A stretch of DNA of 64,000 nt from Chloroflexota bacterium (GTDB lineage: Bacteria; Chloroflexota; Anaerolineae; Anaerolineales; Villigracilaceae), in NCBI GenBank assembly GCA_021787595.1, contig JAJYLQ010000012.1, forward strand, positions 60,854 to 124,853. The letters run 5' to 3'. Below the pieces are notes generated by a model, which saw nothing but the letters and a program-made list of their open reading frames with translations, had not been told where the DNA came from and made no database searches. Position numbers and translations under genes: made by a program. Shown piece by piece: positions 51,547-59,541 of this stretch (positions within the stretch are counted from its first letter, which is position 1; each line of letters begins with the position of its first letter).

Positions 51547-54459
51547 ATGATTGTCCATCGCGTTATTACATGCCCGATCCAATCTGACCCTCGTGCCGCG
51601 AAGATACTCTCCGCGGCGCATGTCCTTGAGTTTCATCAGTTACAAAGGGTGGAGTGTCAGAACTTGTACTTCATTGAGAGCCAATTGTCGCATGAAGAAT
51701 TGCAACAGTTGGCTCTCAAACTTTTTAACGACCCCATCACTCAATCCGTTACATCGGATGAAGTTCCATCGAAGAGCCCGGCTCCGGCTTCATTCAAGTC
51801 AGATACGGTGATTTTAGAAGTGGCTCTGCGCCCTGGCGTAACTGACCCTGTGGTGCAAGAGATCGTCCGTGCAGCGCATGAGTTGGGATTTTTATCCGTT
51901 CATCGTGTGGCAACCGGATTACGTTTTATTCTCCAATATGAATCATCTGTCTCGAAATCCGAGGCTAACTTTTTATCTGCTTCGATATCTGCCGCCCTGC
52001 TTGCCAATGGGGTGATTCAACATTGGAAGATTGGACACATTGAGCCATACTTTCCTGAAGAAGTCGAATCCACTGGCGCGGTTGAGACCATTTCCATTCG
52101 CAACTTATCGGACGGTGAATTGCTCGCTCTTTCCCAGGACCGCCGTGCCGCTCTGGACTTGAACGAGATGAAAGCCATCCAAGCCTATTGTTGCAAAGAA
52201 AACCGTGATCTGACCGATGTGGAGTTTGAAACCATTGCACAAACATGGAGCGAGCACTGTGTGCATAAAACATTCAAGGCAAAAATTGATGTTCGATATC
52301 CCGGACACGAAGCACGAGCATCGAGTATCGATTCTCTTATCAAGACCTACTTGAAATCGGCAACCGAGGAAATTGACGCGCCATGGATTCGTTCAGCTTT
52401 CGTTGATAACGCCGGCATTATTGATTTTGATGATGAGTTTGAAGTCTCATTCAAGGTGGAAACGCACAATCATCCATCTGCGATTGAACCGTTCGGCGGT
52501 GCAAATACAGGCGTGGGAGGAGTCATTCGTGATGTATTGGGTGTCTCGCATAAACCTATTGCCAACACGGATGTTCTTTGTTTTGGCGGGCAGACAACAT
52601 CCTTCGATAGATTGCCGAAGGGCGTGCTTCATCCGCGTCGGATCATGTCCGGGGTAGTTTCTGGTGTACAAGATTATGGCAACAAGACTGGCATTCCCAC
52701 AGTCAACGGCGCAATCTTATTCGATGAAGGCTACACTGCTAATCCCCTCGTCTTTTGTGGATGTATCGGCATTGCTCCAAAAGGATTACATACTCGCACA
52801 CCGCAAGAGTATGATCGCATTATTATCCTTGGCGGTCGCACGGGCCGTGATGGTTTGCGCGGAGCAACCTTTTCATCCATGACGATGAACGCGAAGACAG
52901 GTGAAGTCGCAGGCGCATCTGTTCAGATTGGTGATCCCATTACTGAAAAGGGACTGATTGATGTTGTCATTCGTGCGCGCGACCTGAAGCTATATCACGC
53001 CATCACGGATTGCGGCGCGGGCGGCTTGTCATCCGCAGTGGGAGAAATATCCGCCGCCATCGGTGCCGATATCGAATTGAAGTCGGTGCGATTGAAATAT
53101 GCCGGACTTGCTCCCTGGGAGGTCTGGCTTTCTGAGGCGCAAGAACGTATGGTATTGGCTGTTGCTCCGCAAAATATTTCCGCGTTGCAAGAACTGTGCG
53201 ACACCTTCGATACTGAACTTACGGATATTGGCGTGTTCACTGGGAATCATCGTCTCGTTGTTCGCTATGACAGCAACATTGTTTTGAATTTGGATAATGA
53301 GTTTTTGCATGAGGGGATTCCGCAAAGACAATTGAAAGCGATAATAGATAATTCGATATGTGGTGATGCGAAAGCCGAATATCAAATCTCGAATATCGAA
53401 ACCAAAGATGTGTTGCTCAAATTACTTTCACATCCTAATATTACCAGCAAATCATCGGTCATTCATCTTTACGACTACGAAGTTCAAGGCGGAACGGTTA
53501 TCAAACCATTGACGGGTGTCCAGGCAGATGCGCCATCCGACGCGGCCGTGATCCATCCACTGGTTACGAAAGGTCCCACTGGCATTGCTATTGCCAATGG
53601 TATCAATCCTGAATATGGAAAGCGCGATGCTTATAACATGGCGTTAGCCGTTGTGGATGAAGCCGTTCGCAATTTAGTTGCCACAGGCGCAGATCCATCG
53701 CATATCGCTATTCTCGATAACTTCTGTTGGGGCGACCCGCTTTGCCCTGAAACCCTAGGTTCACTTGTAGAAGCCGCTCGTGGTTGTCATGATGCCGCGC
53801 TTTTGTTCCAAACGCCGTTTATTAGCGGCAAGGATTCGCTCAACAACGAATACCTCGGAGCCGACGGTCAACAACATGCCATTCCCCCCACGTTATTGAT
53901 TTCATCCATTGGCATAATGGAAGATATTACAAAAGCAGTCACAACGGATTTAAAAGAAGCAGGGAATACCCTGTTTTTGGTTGGCGAGTTCAAACCTGTA
54001 TTTGGCAGTTCGCATTTTAATTTGGTGGCGGATGAAGCCATCGAAGAAGCCGTTCCTTCGGTTAGCGCCATCACCCCGAAAGTATTTCACGCTGCGCATC
54101 AAGCAATACAAAGCGGACTCATCCGAGCGGCGCATGATCTCAGCGAAGGCGGGTTGAGCGTCGCTATTGCTGAAATGTGCATCGGCGGTCGCCTCGGTGC
54201 CAAGCTAACGCTCAATGCATCCGATCCCCTCCGAACTCTCTTTGGAGAAACCACTGGGTGTTTGCTTCTCGAAGCATCAGAGGGGAAAAAAGATATGCTC
54301 CTCAATCTTTTTCGAGATCTTCCCATTCAACGGATAGGCATGGTCACAAAGGAACCAATATTGAATATTCAGTTTTCCACATTCACTGCCATTGACCTGA
54401 CGGTGGATCAAGTTGTCCGTGCCTGGAATCAGCCTCTTCAGCCCGAGATCATGCAATGA
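51547..54459 (+). CDS. purL: phosphoribosylformylglycinamidine synthase, PurS-PurL fusion
   Basis: A 970-residue protein. Two PurS-like segments, about 1-80 and 88-165 (the second is VILEVALRPGVTDPVVQEIVRAAHELGF), precede the PurL catalytic region from about 185. ETHNHPSAIEPFGGANTGVGGVIRD (about 303-327) is the PurL signature; ISGKDSLNNEY and AHDLSEGGLSVAIAEMCIGG lie in the second half. It makes FGAM with ammonia from PurQ, encoded next with a 4-nt overlap. The duplicated PurS-like N-terminus is less common than single PurS genes. Confidence 0.95.
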   Translation: MIVHRVITCPIQSDPRAAKILSAAHVLEFHQLQRVECQNLYFIESQLSHEELQQLALKLFNDPITQSVTSDEVPSKSPAPASFKSDTVILEVALRPGVTDPVVQEIVRAAHELGFLSVHRVATGLRFILQYESSVSKSEANFLSASISAALLANGVIQHWKIGHIEPYFPEEVESTGAVETISIRNLSDGELLALSQDRRAALDLNEMKAIQAYCCKENRDLTDVEFETIAQTWSEHCVHKTFKAKIDVRYPGHEARASSIDSLIKTYLKSATEEIDAPWIRSAFVDNAGIIDFDDEFEVSFKVETHNHPSAIEPFGGANTGVGGVIRDVLGVSHKPIANTDVLCFGGQTTSFDRLPKGVLHPRRIMSGVVSGVQDYGNKTGIPTVNGAILFDEGYTANPLVFCGCIGIAPKGLHTRTPQEYDRIIILGGRTGRDGLRGATFSSMTMNAKTGEVAGASVQIGDPITEKGLIDVVIRARDLKLYHAITDCGAGGLSSAVGEISAAIGADIELKSVRLKYAGLAPWEVWLSEAQERMVLAVAPQNISALQELCDTFDTELTDIGVFTGNHRLVVRYDSNIVLNLDNEFLHEGIPQRQLKAIIDNSICGDAKAEYQISNIETKDVLLKLLSHPNITSKSSVIHLYDYEVQGGTVIKPLTGVQADAPSDAAVIHPLVTKGPTGIAIANGINPEYGKRDAYNMALAVVDEAVRNLVATGADPSHIAILDNFCWGDPLCPETLGSLVEAARGCHDAALLFQTPFISGKDSLNNEYLGADGQQHAIPPTLLISSIGIMEDITKAVTTDLKEAGNTLFLVGEFKPVFGSSHFNLVADEAIEEAVPSVSAITPKVFHAAHQAIQSGLIRAAHDLSEGGLSVAIAEMCIGGRLGAKLTLNASDPLRTLFGETTGCLLLEASEGKKDMLLNLFRDLPIQRIGMVTKEPILNIQFSTFTAIDLTVDQVVRAWNQPLQPEIMQ

Positions 54460-55247
54460 AACCACAGGCACTCATTCTTCAAGCTCGCGGCACCAACCGT
54501 GACTTCGATGTCGCAGAAGCCATTAGGATGGCTGGCATGGATGCAATCTTCATACCGTTGAACGAATTACGCATAAATAAAAAACATCTGCTGGATTTTC
54601 AAATGCTCATTCTTCCTGGCGGCTTTTCTTACGCGGATTCACTTGGCGCAGGCAAGTTGCTCGCGCTCGATTTGAATTCGTATTTCAAGGAAGAGATTTC
54701 TGTATTTATTGAATCTGGCAAGCCCGTGATTGGGATTTGTAATGGATTTCAGGCATTAGTGAAGTCAGGGATCTTGCCAGGGGATGGTGAATGGAACTTG
54801 GAGAATGGTTCATTACCTGCCACGCTGACATTCAACGAAAAAGGACGCTTCGAGTGCCGCTGGGTTTATATCAAGCCTGTTTCTCAAAAGTGTGTTTGGA
54901 CAAAAGGCTTGGATGAATTAATCGAATGCCCAATTGCTCATGGCGAAGGCAACTTCCAAACCATTAACCATAAACTATTAACCATGATTGAGTCGAATGA
55001 CCAAATTGCATTGACATACACTCACACCGATGGTTCATCAGCAAACGGTGAATATCCAATCAATCCCAATGGCTCGATATTGGATATTGCTGGAATTTGC
55101 AATCCGCAAGGCAATGTGTTGGGATTGATGCCGCACCCTGAAAATCATATCCGCGCATTTCAACATCCCAACTGGACACGCGGCGTGAGTGGCCATAGCG
55201 GGTTGGTTTTATTTCAAAACGGCGTGAGGTACGCAAGCAGCTTATAG
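54456..55247 (+). CDS. purQ: phosphoribosylformylglycinamidine synthase glutaminase subunit
   Basis: A 263-residue class I glutaminase supplying ammonia to PurL. Cys95 in VIGICNGFQALVKSG is the nucleophile; GLMPHPENHIRAFQHP carries the catalytic His and Glu. LPGGFSYADSLGAGKLLALD is typical of PurQ. Residues FQTINHKLLTMIE (near 168-180) are encoded by an AACCATTAACCATAAAC word and may be an insertion. The ATG overlaps the purL stop. Confidence 0.95.
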   Translation: MKPQALILQARGTNRDFDVAEAIRMAGMDAIFIPLNELRINKKHLLDFQMLILPGGFSYADSLGAGKLLALDLNSYFKEEISVFIESGKPVIGICNGFQALVKSGILPGDGEWNLENGSLPATLTFNEKGRFECRWVYIKPVSQKCVWTKGLDELIECPIAHGEGNFQTINHKLLTMIESNDQIALTYTHTDGSSANGEYPINPNGSILDIAGICNPQGNVLGLMPHPENHIRAFQHPNWTRGVSGHSGLVLFQNGVRYASSL

Positions 55248-55257
55248 CCTTTACGAT

Positions 55258-55324
55258 GTCATTCTGAGCGCAGCGAAGAATCTCGAATGTTGGAGTAGAG
55301 ACCCTTCACTTCGTTCAGGGTGAC
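55258..55324. repeat. 67-bp palindromic repeat in the purQ-purC gap
   Basis: Begins GTCATTCTGAGCGCAGCGAA and ends CACTTCGTTCAGGGTGAC; the outer GTCA..CTGA and TCAG..TGAC pair. It is the only sizeable gap in the purine operon before its end. Confidence 0.7.
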
Positions 55325-55345
55325 ATAACAATAAGATGGAGCAAC

Positions 55346-56317
55346 ATGATTTCAAAAGATGAATTGATAAAACTTCTTCCTTATGCTTTGAGCAAAACCG
55401 ATTTGCCTTTGGCTGGCAAAACTTCGGGTAAGGTGCGCGATTGGTATGACCTGCCCAATGGCGAAAGACTCATCCTCACCACCGATCGCCTGTCTGCGTT
55501 CGATGTGATTCTCGCGCAAGTGCCGTTCAAAGGTCAGGTGCTGAATCAGTTATCGGGTTGGTGGTTCGAGCAGACGCGGGACATCATCGCGAATCACATC
55601 GTCGCGCTGCCCGACCCGAACGCGGCAATCGTCAAAGTGGCGCAACCAATTCTGGTGGAAGTCATCGTGCGCGGATACATCACGGGCGTCACGTCCACTG
55701 CGTTGTGGTATCGCTATTCGCTCGGCGAGCGCGAGATTTATGGTTACACATTTCCTGGTGGCTTGCAGAAAAATGCGGAACTGCCCGAACCGATCGTCAC
55801 GCCCACGACCAAGGGCGGCGCGACAGGTCACGATGAAAGACTCAGTTGCGCGGAAGTCGTAGAGAAGGGGCTGCTCGACGCGCAGACCTGGGAGCGCGTT
55901 CAATCTGCCGCGCTGGCAATTTTCAAGCGCGGACAGGAAATTGCGCGCAAGGCGGGTTTGATTTTGGTGGATACCAAATATGAATTCGGCATTGCCAATA
56001 ATGGCAGCATCGTTTTGATTGATGAAGTCCACACGCCTGACTCGTCGCGCTTCTGGAAGGCGGATACGTACGCGGAACGCTTCGCGGCGGGCGAAGACCC
56101 CGAAAACTTCGACAAGGAATTTGTCCGCCTGGAATATGCCAAGCAGGGTTATCGCGGCGATGGAACTCCACCCGCCATGCCTGCGGAGTTATGGGCGGCG
56201 GCGAGCGAGCGTTACATCACCATTTATGAATTGCTCACGGGCAAAACTTTTGAGGCGGGCGCGTATCCCATCGAGCCGCGATTGATTGAGAATTTGAAGA
56301 AGGCAGGCAGTCTATGA
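55346..56317 (+). CDS. purC: phosphoribosylaminoimidazole-succinocarboxamide synthase
   Basis: The 323-residue enzyme joins CAIR and aspartate. GKTSGKVRDWYDLPNGERLILTTDRLSAFDVIL at the N-terminus, VRGYITGVTSTALW, VDTKYEFGIANNGSIVLIDEVHTPDSSRFWK and the C-terminal PIEPRLIENLKKAGSL fit the longer PurC type. GGAG precedes the ATG and the stop overlaps purE. Confidence 0.95.
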   Translation: MISKDELIKLLPYALSKTDLPLAGKTSGKVRDWYDLPNGERLILTTDRLSAFDVILAQVPFKGQVLNQLSGWWFEQTRDIIANHIVALPDPNAAIVKVAQPILVEVIVRGYITGVTSTALWYRYSLGEREIYGYTFPGGLQKNAELPEPIVTPTTKGGATGHDERLSCAEVVEKGLLDAQTWERVQSAALAIFKRGQEIARKAGLILVDTKYEFGIANNGSIVLIDEVHTPDSSRFWKADTYAERFAAGEDPENFDKEFVRLEYAKQGYRGDGTPPAMPAELWAAASERYITIYELLTGKTFEAGAYPIEPRLIENLKKAGSL

Positions 56318-56790
56318 AACCACTTGTTGTGATTCTCATGGGTTCCAAAGCGGATTTGGAACATTGCAAAAAAATATCCGAAGCGTGCAAAGGCTTTGGA
56401 TTGGATACCGCGCTGCATATCGCTTCGGCGCATAAGACAGCGGAACACGCGCTGGCGATTCTCAAACGATATGAAGCGGACGCGCGCGCAAAAGTTTATA
56501 TCACCGTTGCGGGTCGCAGCAACGCGTTGAGCGGATTCACCGACGGAGTGGTGTCCGCGCCTGTGATTGCATGTCCGCCCGCGAGTGAGGCGTTTGGCGG
56601 CGTGGATATTTTCTCGTCGCTGCGAATGCCTTCGGGTATTGCTCCCGCCGTTGTGCTGGAACCTGTCAACGCGGCGTTATTGGCAGCGAAAATTTTGGGG
56701 CTGGTAGATTCGTCGGTGCAGGAAAATGTTCGGCTGAGTCAGAAGCGGGCGGCAGAAAAAATTATTGAGGATGATGGTAGTGTTCAGTGA
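56314..56790 (+). CDS. purE: 5-(carboxyamino)imidazole ribonucleotide mutase / AIR carboxylase
   Basis: A 158-residue PurE. ILMGSKADLEHCKKI, ASAHKTAEHALAIL and AGRSNALSGFTDGVVSAPVIACPP are present. Lys instead of the usual Arg after SAH and SNALSG resemble class II PurE (AIR carboxylase using CO2 directly), and no purK is seen here; the class is inferred. It overlaps purC and purF by 4 nt each. The last residues DGSVQ and the stop belong to a CAGTGAGCAGTAATCAG array. Confidence 0.92.
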   Translation: MKPLVVILMGSKADLEHCKKISEACKGFGLDTALHIASAHKTAEHALAILKRYEADARAKVYITVAGRSNALSGFTDGVVSAPVIACPPASEAFGGVDIFSSLRMPSGIAPAVVLEPVNAALLAAKILGLVDSSVQENVRLSQKRAAEKIIEDDGSVQ

Positions 56791-56803
56791 GCAGTAATCA
56801 GTT
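56775..56803. repeat. GTTCAGTGAGCAGTAATCAGT array across the purE-purF junction
   Basis: It provides the end of purE and the first codons of purF (SSNQLS), like the arrays at hemC and hemD. Confidence 0.55.
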
Positions 56804-58244
56804 ATCGGATTCGCCAAAAGAAGAGTGCGGCGTGATCGGTGTGTTCGCGCCGAATGAAGACGTCGCACGTATGACGTTCTTCGGGCTGTTTGCACTGCAA
56901 CATCGCGGACAGGAAGCGGCGGGCATTGCGGTTGCAGATGGCGCGGGCATGTCCGTGCACAAGGCCGCGGGACTAGTGTCATCTGTATTTACACAATCGG
57001 TGATGGAAAAAATGTGTGGGCATTATGCGATTGGACATACGCGCTATTCAACCACTGGTTCATCGTCCGAACGCAACGCGCAGCCTTTTATGATCGAGAC
57101 GATCAACGGACCGCTGGCATTGGCGCATAACGGAAATTTGATCAACTCGGCGGAGTTGCGTAATGAGTTGATGCAACAAGGGGTGGGCTTTTCTTCGTCG
57201 TCGGATACGGAAGTGATGACGATGATGTTGGCGCGCAACGGCGGTGCGACGTGGGAGGAACGGATAAAGCACGCCATGCAAAAATGGATTGGCGCGTATT
57301 CCCTGGTGATACTGACGCGCAATGGTGTGTATGCAGTGCGCGACCCGTGGGGATTTCGTCCGCTGTGTATCGGATTATTGCCGAGTGGCGGGCATGCTGT
57401 CGCTTCGGAGACGGGCGCCCTGCAAACGCTCGGATGTGAAGCGATTCGCGACATCAAGCCTGGAGAGATCGTAGCGTTATCGAATAATGCCTTGACCGTA
57501 ACGCAGGCTTTGCCGCCAGTGACTCCGTCCGCGATGTGTGTGTTCGAGCATATCTATTTTGCGAGACCAGATCAAACATGGGATGGAATCAACGTGCACC
57601 ATGCGAGACAGAGATTGGGGGAAGAATTGGCGCATGAAATGATAAAGGGTTGGAAGGAAGAAGGCAGACAAATGAAAGAGTCAGCAGATGTTGTGATTCC
57701 TGTGCCTGATTCATCCATTCCTGCGGCAATTGGATTTTCACGGATAAGCGGAATTCCGTATAACGATGGGTTCATCAAGAATAGATATGTGGGAAGAACA
57801 TTTATCGAGCCAACGGATTCACTACGCAAGCGTGGCGTGGCCTTGAAGTTCAATGTCATCCATCAAAATGTGCTTGATAAGCGGGTGATCATGATTGATG
57901 ACAGCATCGTACGCGGGAACACGATGGGTCCTATGATCAAGTTGCTGCGAAATGCAGGGGCGAAGGAAGTGAATGTGGCGATCACCTGTCCGCCGATTGC
58001 TCATCCATGCTTTATGGGCGTGGACATGGGTAGATATGAGGATTTGATCGCCCATAACCGAAGCATAGAGAAAATCCGCGAGCACGTTGGCGCGGACAGT
58101 TTGTATTACTTGTCTGCTGAAGGCATGATGAAAGCCTTGCAGCGCACGGATGGGTTTTGCCAGGCGTGCTTTACAGGACGATATCCGATCTCGGTGGACT
58201 TTTCGAATGTCAAGACCGGGTTTGAACGGGGAATAAAATCATGA
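56787..58244 (+). CDS. purF: amidophosphoribosyltransferase
   Basis: The 485-residue first enzyme of the purine route makes phosphoribosylamine from PRPP. The GTG start overlaps the purE stop. A 13-residue propeptide precedes Cys14 (EECGVIGVF), which becomes the N-terminal nucleophile after cleavage. The PRPP loop VIMIDDSIVRGNT is present. Cysteines in MCVFEHIYF, CPPIAHPCF and CQACFTGRYP match the 4Fe-4S ligands of the Bacillus-type enzyme. It overlaps purD. Confidence 0.95.
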   Translation: MSSNQLSDSPKEECGVIGVFAPNEDVARMTFFGLFALQHRGQEAAGIAVADGAGMSVHKAAGLVSSVFTQSVMEKMCGHYAIGHTRYSTTGSSSERNAQPFMIETINGPLALAHNGNLINSAELRNELMQQGVGFSSSSDTEVMTMMLARNGGATWEERIKHAMQKWIGAYSLVILTRNGVYAVRDPWGFRPLCIGLLPSGGHAVASETGALQTLGCEAIRDIKPGEIVALSNNALTVTQALPPVTPSAMCVFEHIYFARPDQTWDGINVHHARQRLGEELAHEMIKGWKEEGRQMKESADVVIPVPDSSIPAAIGFSRISGIPYNDGFIKNRYVGRTFIEPTDSLRKRGVALKFNVIHQNVLDKRVIMIDDSIVRGNTMGPMIKLLRNAGAKEVNVAITCPPIAHPCFMGVDMGRYEDLIAHNRSIEKIREHVGADSLYYLSAEGMMKALQRTDGFCQACFTGRYPISVDFSNVKTGFERGIKS

Positions 58245-59521
58245 ATGTTATGGTCATTGGTTCGGGCGGGCGGGAACACGCCATTACGTGGAAGATATCG
58301 CAATCGCCGAAAGCAGATAAGATTTTCGTTTTGCCGGGGAACCCCGGAACTAGACAAATCGCAAAAAATGTAAGCGGTATCTCGATTGATGACCACGGCA
58401 AAGTAATTGAATTTTGCAAATCAAATCAAATTGATTTGGTGATCATCGGTCCCGAAGCTCCATTGGCGGCGGGGTTGGTGGATTCGCTTTCCGATGCTGG
58501 CATCCGCTGTTTTGGACCGACACAAGCCGCGGCGGAGATTGAAGCGTCGAAAGCTTTTGCCAAGGATTTCATGGTGCGACACAACATCTCAACAGCGAGA
58601 TATGCCGCATTCACGCAATTGGATGAAGCCATTCACTATTTACAATCTGTGGATTATCCAATTGTGATCAAGGCATCCGGCCTGGCGGCGGGCAAAGGCG
58701 TAATTTTGCCGAATACGATCGAGGAGGCAGCAGCCGCACTCGAAGAAATGCTGGTGGACAAAATATTCGGCGAAGCAGGCAGCGAAGTAATCATTGAAGA
58801 ACGCTTGATCGGTCAGGAAGTTTCCTTGATGGCGTTTACCGATGGAACATCTGTAACGCCGATGTTGCCCGCACAAGATCATAAGCGTTTGTTGGATGGC
58901 GACAAAGGACCGAACACGGGCGGGATGGGAGCATGCGCGCCCGCGCCTGTGTTTACGAATGCGATGTTACAAGAAACGATCACGAACGTTTTGCAGCCTG
59001 CGATCAACGGATTGCGAAGCGAAGGACGCAGGTTCATTGGCGTGTTGTATGCGGGCTTGATGTTGACGCCGAAGGGTATTCGCGTGTTGGAATTCAACTG
59101 CCGCTTTGGCGATCCTGAAACGCAGGCAGTGCTTCCATTATTGAAAACGGATTTGATTGAAATTGCCGAAGCGTGTGTGGATAGTCGTTTGAACGAAGTG
59201 GATGTTCAATGGAAGAATGGTACGGCTGTTTGCGTTGTACTGGCGAGCAAAGGTTACCCAGAAAAACCAGAAAAGGGACAAATCGTTTCGTTCGGTGAAT
59301 TGCCCGAAAATATGATTTGTTTCCATGCAGGGACAAAGGCAGACGGCGATAAAATACTTGCAGCAGGTGGTCGGGTGTTTGGACTCACTGCATGGACGAA
59401 CAACATCAAGTCTTCGATTGAGATGGTTTATGCTAATGTGAAGAGTGTATCCTTTGATGGGATGCAATATCGAACGGATATTGCAAACAAGTCAGTTAAA
59501 ACGGATTTCGGAAACGGATAG
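58241..59521 (+). CDS. purD: phosphoribosylamine-glycine ligase
   Basis: A 426-residue ATP-grasp ligase producing GAR. MNVMVIGSGGREHAITWKI, GPEAPLAAGLVDSL, YPIVIKASGLAAGKGVILP, DHKRLLDGDKGPNTGGMGACAP and LEFNCRFGDPETQAVLPLL are diagnostic. ATGA overlap with purF. The last codons and TAG lie in a GGATTTCGGAAACGGATAGCGGATT word region that also forms one arm of the inverted repeat around the next gene's N-terminal domain. Confidence 0.95.
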   Translation: MNVMVIGSGGREHAITWKISQSPKADKIFVLPGNPGTRQIAKNVSGISIDDHGKVIEFCKSNQIDLVIIGPEAPLAAGLVDSLSDAGIRCFGPTQAAAEIEASKAFAKDFMVRHNISTARYAAFTQLDEAIHYLQSVDYPIVIKASGLAAGKGVILPNTIEEAAAALEEMLVDKIFGEAGSEVIIEERLIGQEVSLMAFTDGTSVTPMLPAQDHKRLLDGDKGPNTGGMGACAPAPVFTNAMLQETITNVLQPAINGLRSEGRRFIGVLYAGLMLTPKGIRVLEFNCRFGDPETQAVLPLLKTDLIEIAEACVDSRLNEVDVQWKNGTAVCVVLASKGYPEKPEKGQIVSFGELPENMICFHAGTKADGDKILAAGGRVFGLTAWTNNIKSSIEMVYANVKSVSFDGMQYRTDIANKSVKTDFGNG

Positions 59522-59526
59522 CGGAT
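59511..59526. repeat. inverted-repeat arm left of the GxxExxY module
   Basis: GAAACGGATAGCGGAT; its exact reverse complement lies at 60193-60208. The two arms bound 698 bp containing the GxxExxY domain and linker. Confidence 0.75.
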
Positions 59527-59541
59527 TTGCAGGAGCGACCA

